6,063 nt of DNA from NCBI GenBank assembly GCA_022601215.1, contig JAHZIZ010000197.1, positions 1 to 6,063 of the forward strand. The letters run 5' to 3'. Shown in pieces: positions 1-4,510 of this stretch. The notes below the pieces were generated by a model. The model did no database searches. It was not told where the DNA came from and saw only the letters and a program-made list of their open reading frames with translations. The DNA is from Bacteroidota bacterium (GTDB taxonomy: Bacteria > Bacteroidota > Bacteroidia > Flavobacteriales > Flavobacteriaceae). How positions within the stretch are numbered: position 1 is the first letter of the stretch; every line of letters begins with the position of its first letter. The position numbers were made by a program, and so were the translations under genes.

Positions 1-1
1 A

Positions 2-469
2 ACGATAGCACTACTTTATTCTGCACCTTGCCAAAGCTTTGCTGATCTAGCAATTAGCGATCCGGCTGGAGCAGCGGCCATGGTTCGGGACTATATTTTA
101 GAAGGAGTTGACCCTAATGAATCTCTTGAAGGAATAACAACAACAGGGGGTAGGTTAAATGTAAACAATGCTGTACAGGCTTTAATGGATAATTGTGATG
201 TACTGGCGGCAAATGACTTTGAATCGAATTTGAATGAGGTTTCCATATATCCTAATCCTTCTCAAGGATTGTTGACAATCTCCAATAATAGAGGAGCTGT
301 TTTAGAGACGGTTTCTGTTTATTCTTTAGATGGGAGGTTGCTTTCTGAGCTAGAAACTTCGGAAACATCTACAGTAAATATAGAGCATTTGGCTAACGGT
401 GCCTACGTTGTAATGATTTCATTTGAGGGTGATTCTAACCTGTATAATAAGATTGTAATTAAAAAATAA
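2..469 (+). CDS. S8 (subtilisin-like) serine peptidase, C-terminal part, with T9SS type A sorting domain; 5' end outside window
   Basis: The open frame enters from the left edge; 155 residues are visible. The first residues (TIALLYSAPC) resemble the helix that directly follows the catalytic serine (GTSMA..P motif) in subtilases, and GGRLNVNNAV (residues 49-58) is the usual closing segment of the S8 fold. The catalytic triad itself lies upstream and is not seen. From about residue 79 a Por secretion-system sorting domain follows: YPNPSQG at 83-89, a GRLL turn at 111-114, L.NGAYVV at 130-137 and a lysine-rich end (KIVIKK). Such domains carry proteins through the type IX machinery, after which they are cleaved off. 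Inference: a surface or extracellular protease. An ATG at position 80 lies inside the catalytic domain and is not the true start. The family call rests on pattern recognition of a short piece; the sorting domain is the firmer part. Confidence 0.85.
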   Translation, partial: TIALLYSAPCQSFADLAISDPAGAAAMVRDYILEGVDPNESLEGITTTGGRLNVNNAVQALMDNCDVLAANDFESNLNEVSIYPNPSQGLLTISNNRGAVLETVSVYSLDGRLLSELETSETSTVNIEHLANGAYVVMISFEGDSNLYNKIVIKK

Positions 470-490
470 TAGTGTGTTTAATTGTTAGTT

Positions 491-526
491 TCAGAGTCTG
501 GTAGATGTATATTTATCAGACTTTGA
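491..526 (+). terminator. Hairpin after the S8 peptidase gene, probable transcription end
   Basis: TCAGAGTCTG (491-500) pairs with CAGACTTTGA (517-526) over ten base pairs with a single G-U wobble and a 16-base loop. It sits 22 bases after the peptidase stop codon. No strong U-run follows (TCATTTTG), so it is not a textbook intrinsic terminator, but the position fits the end of the peptidase transcript. Confidence 0.5.
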
Positions 527-558
527 TCATTTTGAATCAAAATTTAAAATAAAACTCG

Positions 559-566
559 TAATTTTA
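559..566 (+). promoter_or_regulatory. Candidate -7 box of the pyrR promoter
   Basis: TAATTTTA matches the Bacteroidota -7 consensus TAnnTTTG at 7 of 8 positions and lies 27 bases before the pyrR ATG. A TTTG at 531-534 could act as the -33 element, but the 24-base gap is slightly longer than usual. The same octamer followed by C recurs before rnz (2512-2519). Predicted transcript start is about 572, giving a leader of roughly 20 bases, too short for a pyr attenuator upstream of pyrR. Confidence 0.4.
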
Positions 567-593
567 CACCCTGAATAAACATTCAGACCTTCT

Positions 594-1133
594 ATGAGCC
601 AAAAAGTGTTATTAAACGCAACCGAAGTACACATTGCACTTCATCGCTTGGCTTGTCAATTAATAGAAAATCACGATACGTTCGAAAACACTGTTCTTAT
701 TGGTATTCAACCAAGAGGTATCTTTTTGGCTCAACGACTAAAGCAATTGCTGGAGTCGGATTATAAGATTAGAAACGTACAATTAGGTCATTTGGATATT
801 ACTTTCTACCGTGACGATTTCAGACGAGGAGGACATACGCTTGAAGCAAATACAACACAGATAGATTTTATAGTAGAAGACAAAAAAGTGGTCTTTATTG
901 ACGATGTTTTATATACAGGCCGTAGTATTCGTTCGGCGTTAACAGCTATTCAGAGTTTTGGAAGACCTTTAGAGATAGAGCTACTCACCTTAATCGATAG
1001 AAGATTTAGTAGGCATTTACCTATCCAGCCCGATTATCGAGGTCGACAAGTAGATGCAATAGGTGAAGAAAAAGTAAAAGTATGCTGGCAAGAGAATGAG
1101 GGAGAAGACGCGGTGTACTTAGTAAATAAATAG
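594..1133 (+). CDS. pyrR: Bifunctional pyr regulator / uracil phosphoribosyltransferase PyrR
   Basis: This 179-residue cytosolic type I phosphoribosyltransferase has the usual PyrR length. Visible motifs are GIQPRG at 37-42, DITFYRDDF at 68-76 (close to the DITLYRDD segment typical of PyrR), and the PRPP-binding loop VVFIDDVLYTGRS at 99-111 with the acidic pair D103-D104. RRFSRHLPIQPDYRGR at 136-151 corresponds to the PyrR C-terminal R..R.LPI.PD..G signature. The family converts uracil plus PRPP to UMP, and in Firmicutes also binds pyr mRNA to control attenuation; whether the RNA role exists in Bacteroidota is not shown here. The gene lies 83 bases upstream of pyrB, the classic partnership. 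The start at 594 is preceded by a candidate promoter and a pyrimidine/A-rich leader without a Shine-Dalgarno sequence, as expected in this phylum. Confidence 0.93.
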   Translation: MSQKVLLNATEVHIALHRLACQLIENHDTFENTVLIGIQPRGIFLAQRLKQLLESDYKIRNVQLGHLDITFYRDDFRRGGHTLEANTTQIDFIVEDKKVVFIDDVLYTGRSIRSALTAIQSFGRPLEIELLTLIDRRFSRHLPIQPDYRGRQVDAIGEEKVKVCWQENEGEDAVYLVNK

Positions 1134-1178
1134 TAAATCCTTGTTATACAGGGTTAGTGGGGTGCAGAACTCTCTATA

Positions 1179-1195
1179 TCTCCTCTTCGAGGAGG
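1179..1195 (+). promoter_or_regulatory. Hairpin in the pyrR-pyrB spacer, possible RNA control element
   Basis: CTCCTC (1180-1185) and GAGGAG (1189-1194) form a perfect six-base stem with loop TTC, extendable by one T-G pair. It lies 22 bases before the pyrB ATG. The downstream strand is A-rich (CTAAAAAATG), so it is not an intrinsic terminator on the plus strand. Its 3' arm plus flank (AGGAGGCT) resembles the GNGAGGYU half of the Bacillus PyrR RNA-binding consensus, but the fold differs from that known site. The hairpin is seen; a regulatory role is speculation. Confidence 0.35.
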
Positions 1196-1216
1196 CTAAA
1201 AAATGAATAAAGATTT

Positions 1217-2155
1217 ATGAAGGAACTAAGTGTCAATCACTTGTTAGGAATTAAATACATCACCGAGAGTGATATACAACTCATTTTCGAAACGGCCGAT
1301 CATTTCAAAGAGGTGATAAACCGTCCCATTAAAAAAGTCCCTTCCCTTCGTGATATTACAATCGCGAACTTGTTTTTTGAAAACAGTACACGTACCCGAC
1401 TTTCCTTCGAAATTGCTGAAAAACGCCTTTCGGCAGATGTAGTAAACTTTTCTGCAGCTTCTTCCTCTGTGAAAAAGGGAGAAACACTTATAGATACAGT
1501 GAATAACATTCTGTCCATGAAAGTGGATATGGTGGTGATGCGCCATCCAAATCCCGGAGCTGGAGTTTTTCTTTCCAAACATATTGGAGCTAGTATAGTG
1601 AATGCTGGAGACGGGGCGCATGAACATCCAACTCAGGCTTTATTAGATACATATTCTATTCGTGAACGTTTGGGTGATGTAGCCGGGAAAAAGGTGGTCA
1701 TTGTAGGTGATATCTTGCATTCACGTGTAGCGCTAAGCAATATATTTGCCTTACAGAAACTTGGAGCAACAGTTAAAGTATGTGGCCCTAAAACTCTTAT
1801 TCCTAAATATATAGATAAACTAGGCGTTGAAGTAGAAACGAATTTACGTAAGGCGCTCAATTGGTGTGACGTAGCCAATATGCTCCGAGTGCAAAACGAG
1901 CGTATGGATATTAGTTATTTCCCGTCTACGCGAGAGTATACACAACAGTTTGGAGTGAACATGGAGTTGTTAGAAAGCTTAGATAAAGAGATTGTAGTAA
2001 TGCATCCAGGTCCAATTAATAGGGGTGTCGAAATTACTACTGAGGTAGCGGATAGTTCCCAGGCGATTATATTAGATCAGGTGCAGAATGGAGTCGCAAT
2101 TAGAATGGCGGTATTATACTTATTGGCTTCAAAAATAAAGAATTATGAAGATTAG
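1217..2155 (+). CDS. pyrB: Aspartate carbamoyltransferase catalytic subunit
   Basis: PyrB condenses carbamoyl phosphate with L-aspartate to carbamoyl aspartate, the committed step of de novo pyrimidine synthesis, in the cytosol. The 312-residue length is standard for the catalytic chain. Diagnostic motifs are all present: the carbamoyl-phosphate loop FFENSTRTR at 53-61, the mobile-loop segment SSSVKKGE at 82-89, HEHPTQALLD at 135-144, and HPGPINRGVE at 263-272. STRTR and the intact 80s-loop lysines argue for an active ATCase rather than ornithine carbamoyltransferase. No pyrI-like regulatory chain gene is in the window, so control by PyrR or at the RNA level is more likely here. The start at 1217 matches the family N-terminus (HLLGIKYI). 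The stop overlaps the start of the next gene by 11 bases, suggesting translational coupling. Confidence 0.97.
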   Translation: MKELSVNHLLGIKYITESDIQLIFETADHFKEVINRPIKKVPSLRDITIANLFFENSTRTRLSFEIAEKRLSADVVNFSAASSSVKKGETLIDTVNNILSMKVDMVVMRHPNPGAGVFLSKHIGASIVNAGDGAHEHPTQALLDTYSIRERLGDVAGKKVVIVGDILHSRVALSNIFALQKLGATVKVCGPKTLIPKYIDKLGVEVETNLRKALNWCDVANMLRVQNERMDISYFPSTREYTQQFGVNMELLESLDKEIVVMHPGPINRGVEITTEVADSSQAIILDQVQNGVAIRMAVLYLLASKIKNYED

Positions 2156-2480
2156 TGCGCAAGATAAATTTACTGTACTAGCAGATGATAGAGATGATTT
2201 AGAGGGTTTCGCTAGCTATTTAGAACATATAATTCCGAAGAAATTTGAAAATGATCATCTAATAATTGATTTACTATCCTTTGATAAGATTACCTTGGAT
2301 GAATTACTAAATTATTTGAAAATATCTACGTACCACCGTAGTAGTAAGCTTTCTTTTGTCATTGTAAACACGGCCATTGATGTGGATGAAGTACCTATGG
2401 AAATGATTGTAGTTCCTACTTTGCAAGAAGCTGAAGATATCATCGAAATGGAAGAGATAGAACGAGATTTGGGGTTCTAA
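2145..2480 (+). CDS. Small STAS-like protein of the pyrB-rnz locus, function unknown
   Basis: A 111-residue acidic soluble protein without signal peptide or membrane segment. The pattern LIIDLLSFDKITLDELLNY (residues 39-57), then SKLSFVIVN (67-75) and the strongly characteristic end VVPTLQEAEDIIEMEEIERDLGF (from about 89), recalls the STAS / anti-sigma-factor-antagonist fold and a protein that, from memory, sits before RNase Z in many Flavobacteriia. There it is sometimes labelled ribonuclease Z, probably by carry-over from its neighbour; this protein has no metallo-beta-lactamase motif. The ATG at 2145 lies inside the last codons of pyrB (11-base overlap, different frame), so translation is probably coupled. 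No conserved SpoIIAA-type phosphorylatable serine can be assigned with confidence. Its role in pyrimidine or tRNA metabolism, if any, is unknown. Confidence 0.8.
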   Translation: MKISAQDKFTVLADDRDDLEGFASYLEHIIPKKFENDHLIIDLLSFDKITLDELLNYLKISTYHRSSKLSFVIVNTAIDVDEVPMEMIVVPTLQEAEDIIEMEEIERDLGF

Positions 2481-2511
2481 AAGTAAACTCCTCCTTCGTC
2501 GCCATTTTTCT

Positions 2512-2519
2512 TAATTTTA
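2512..2519 (+). promoter_or_regulatory. Candidate -7 box immediately upstream of rnz
   Basis: TAATTTTA, 7 of 8 to the TAnnTTTG consensus and identical to the octamer before pyrR, ends six bases before the rnz ATG. No convincing TTG -33 element is seen (only TTCG at 2495-2498, too close). If real, transcription would start at or within a few bases of the ATG, giving a leaderless or nearly leaderless mRNA. Confidence 0.3.
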
Positions 2520-2525
2520 CGTTAT

Positions 2526-3431
2526 ATGAAACTCACCATCTTAGGCTGTCACTCCGCTACTCCACGTTGGGATGCGCATCCTACAGCTCAAGTGCTAGAG
2601 GTGAAAGGCCATCTTTTTCTTATTGATTGTGCCGAAGGTACTCAGGTTCAATTACGTCGTTTTAAGGTGAAATTTGCTCGCATCAAACATATTTTCATAT
2701 CCCATCTGCATGGAGATCATTTTTTTGGTTTGGTAGGACTTATTTCCACCTTTCGATTGTTGGGAAGGGAAGCCGATTTGCATATATATGGGCCAAAAGG
2801 TATTAAGGAGGCAGTATTACTTCAGCTAAAATTAGGGAAAAGCTACACGAACTACGGACTCTATTTCCACGAACTAAATTCGGATCAACCGCAACTTTTA
2901 TTTGAAGATGATAAACTAACTGTGACGACCGTTCCTTTAAACCATCGAATTTACACTAATGGATTCTTGTTTCAAGAGAAGCCTGCAGAAAGGGGACTTG
3001 ATGTTGATAAAGCTCGTTCTTTAAATGTAGAAATGAGTTATTATAGAAAGATTAAACAAGGGGCAGATGCAACTACTAAGGATGGAAAAACTATTCCTAA
3101 CGAGGACATTACTTTTGATCCTCCGCCACCAAAAAGCTACGCCTATTGTAGTGATACTGCGTATTATCCAACTCTGGTTGCCCAAGTAGCGGGTGCCACC
3201 ACACTGTATCACGAATCCACATTTTTAGATAAGGACCATGACTTAGCGGAGAAAACAATGCATAGTACCGCTAAAGAAGCTGCTGCTATAGCAAAGAAAG
3301 CCCAAGTAGGGCAATTGATTTTAGGACACTATTCTGGGCGCTATCAGCATTTGCAAGCTTTTAAAATGGAGGCTCAAGAAATTTTTGAAAATGTGGAACT
3401 AGCCGAAGACGGGAAGGTATTTGAAATTTAA
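2526..3431 (+). CDS. rnz: Ribonuclease Z (tRNA 3'-endonuclease)
   Basis: RNase Z cuts tRNA precursors after the discriminator base to give mature 3' ends; it is a zinc-dependent cytosolic metallo-beta-lactamase-fold enzyme, usually a dimer. At 301 residues it is the short bacterial form. Metal ligands are visible: the HxHxDH motif as H60-L-H62-G-D64-H65, H140 (LNH), D210 (YCSDTAYY) and H268 (GHYSGRY). The HST loop with H246 (MHSTAKEAA), used in catalysis by the family, is intact. The N-terminus KLTILGCHSATPRWDAHPTA matches the family, supporting the start at 2526. The arm region around 150-200 lacks the GP.PGPL motif of the Bacillus enzyme and instead carries YYRKIKQG with a proline run PPPPKSY, a form that I associate with Bacteroidota. 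It follows the STAS-like gene by 45 bases and precedes the CPBP gene by 6. Confidence 0.95.
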   Translation: MKLTILGCHSATPRWDAHPTAQVLEVKGHLFLIDCAEGTQVQLRRFKVKFARIKHIFISHLHGDHFFGLVGLISTFRLLGREADLHIYGPKGIKEAVLLQLKLGKSYTNYGLYFHELNSDQPQLLFEDDKLTVTTVPLNHRIYTNGFLFQEKPAERGLDVDKARSLNVEMSYYRKIKQGADATTKDGKTIPNEDITFDPPPPKSYAYCSDTAYYPTLVAQVAGATTLYHESTFLDKDHDLAEKTMHSTAKEAAAIAKKAQVGQLILGHYSGRYQHLQAFKMEAQEIFENVELAEDGKVFEI

Positions 3432-3437
3432 TGATCC

Positions 3438-4358
3438 ATGTTGAGAAACACACTTCTTTATTTCAAAGACTTCATTAATGATGATTTTAACGTCAAGAGT
3501 TATGTTGGGGTCACTCTTTTTACCGTGGTATTGATCATTTTTAACTATTCCTTAGATTTTGAGGATAGCTATTTAGATGTTAGCAGTACTCGAACTATAG
3601 GTTTTATTAAGATTTTTTGGTTTTATGCTTTTATTTATCTTACCGCTGTATTCCTTATGTATAAGCACCCAGTCGTCGCCAAAGGAATTACGCAATGGAA
3701 GTTTTATGTCTTTTTAGGACTGACTTTAACCTTTATCAGTTCTGAAATAAATTTTCAAATAATAAATACAACTACTATTTCTCGATGGAGTTCGCATCAA
3801 TATTTCAATCGGAAACTTGTAGCTCAACTCAATGAAACGATTTTCTTTATAGTAACCATCATCCTAGTCTTAGGCCTACTGGGATGGGGAAGGTACAAAG
3901 GTTTCGGATTATTTAATTTTGTCAAAGAGTTACGTCTTTATCTATTGTTACTGGCTATTTTTATTCCAGTTCTTTATTTTGCTTCCCTACACCCCGATTT
4001 TATCGAATCATATCCACGTTTGAGAATAAAAGGTTTTAAGTCGGAGCACTATTTAAGTTATTTTATAGCCTATGAGCCTTTTTATTTATTGAATTTTATT
4101 ACTGTAGAATGGGTATTTAGAGGGTTGTTAGTTTTAGGTCTAATACAATTTTTTGATAAACGAGCGGTCCTGTTGGCTGCCGTTCTATATTGTTCTTTTC
4201 ACTTTGGAAAACCGTTAGGGGAATGCATAGGTTCTTTCTTTGGCGGATATTTATTAGGTATGATCACTTATAAAACTAAATCTATTTGGGGAGGGGTTAT
4301 TGTCCATATGGGTATTGCATTGATTATGGATGTGTTTGCATTGATGGCACATTTCTAA
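3438..4358 (+). CDS. CPBP (Abi/Rce1-type) family intramembrane protein, altered catalytic motif
   Basis: A 306-residue polytopic inner-membrane protein. Hydrophobic segments lie near residues 22-36, 58-74, 89-104, 133-149, 167-183, 208-222, 243-254, 264-276 and 284-303. The C-terminal half follows the CPBP pattern of putative glutamate-type intramembrane proteases: motif 1 as VEWVFRG at 223-229, motif 2 F.F with H255 (CSFHFGKP), and motif 3 with H290 (HMGIALIMD). The canonical first motif is EExxxR; here the first glutamate position is V223 while E224 and R228 remain, and the motif 3 residue four after the histidine is A294 rather than N/D (D298 lies further on). It may be a divergent or inactive member. 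Substrates are unknown. It starts 6 bases after the rnz stop, so the two are very probably co-transcribed. The N-terminal half (1-200) has no motif I recognise. Confidence 0.75.
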   Translation: MLRNTLLYFKDFINDDFNVKSYVGVTLFTVVLIIFNYSLDFEDSYLDVSSTRTIGFIKIFWFYAFIYLTAVFLMYKHPVVAKGITQWKFYVFLGLTLTFISSEINFQIINTTTISRWSSHQYFNRKLVAQLNETIFFIVTIILVLGLLGWGRYKGFGLFNFVKELRLYLLLLAIFIPVLYFASLHPDFIESYPRLRIKGFKSEHYLSYFIAYEPFYLLNFITVEWVFRGLLVLGLIQFFDKRAVLLAAVLYCSFHFGKPLGECIGSFFGGYLLGMITYKTKSIWGGVIVHMGIALIMDVFALMAHF

Positions 4359-4373
4359 CGATGTTTTATAAAA

Positions 4374-4385
4374 GGGGTTTTCCCC
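4374..4385. terminator. Short GGGG-TTTT-CCCC hairpin after the CPBP gene
   Basis: Four G-C pairs with a TTTT loop, 15 bases after the stop codon. On the plus strand no U-run follows. On the minus strand the stem is followed by TTTTATAAAA, which looks more like an intrinsic terminator, but no minus-strand gene is visible in the window to its right. Short stem, low confidence. Confidence 0.25.
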
Positions 4386-4431
4386 GTGTCAAAGTAGAGC
4401 GTATTCCTTAGTTAAATCTTTTGGTTGTGAA

Positions 4432-4439
4432 TACTTTTG
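4432..4439 (+). promoter_or_regulatory. Candidate -7 box for the repeat-protein gene
   Basis: TACTTTTG is a perfect match to the Bacteroidota -7 consensus TAnnTTTG, 71 bases before the ATG, but lacks a clear TTG at the right distance upstream. An alternative pair is TTG at 4425-4427 with AATGTTTG at 4448-4455 (7 of 8, spacing 20). Either would give a leader of about 50-65 bases. Confidence 0.35.
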
Positions 4440-4442
4440 AAC

Positions 4443-4473
4443 ATGTAAATGTTTGTAAAGTAGTTGTTTACAT
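4443..4473. promoter_or_regulatory. Inverted repeat upstream of the repeat-protein gene, operator-like
   Basis: ATGTAAA at 4443-4449 and TTTACAT at 4467-4473 are perfect inverted copies separated by 17 bases. A smaller overlapping palindrome, AACAT-GTAA-ATGTT, lies at 4440-4453. Both sit over or just downstream of the candidate promoter boxes, where a regulator could bind. The region is A/T-rich, so chance occurrence is possible. Confidence 0.25.
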
Positions 4474-4510
4474 AAAAATTTTAATAAACCACAACTTAAA
4501 TGAATAGATC

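Noticed and set aside
1180..1196. True PyrR attenuator (terminator/anti-terminator) between pyrR and pyrB
   Set aside because: The hairpin has no following U-run, and the partial match to the Bacillus PyrR RNA consensus falls in the stem rather than the expected loop and bulge, so it is kept only as a possible control element.
1244..1878. Minus-strand open frames opposite pyrB, and one at 3021-3212 opposite rnz
   Set aside because: They lie antisense to genes with intact family motifs, and their translations show no recognisable domain.
2676..3125. RNase Z without the GP.PGPL arm motif as evidence for a different enzyme
   Set aside because: All metal ligands and the HST loop are present; the altered arm appears typical for this phylum and does not justify another call.
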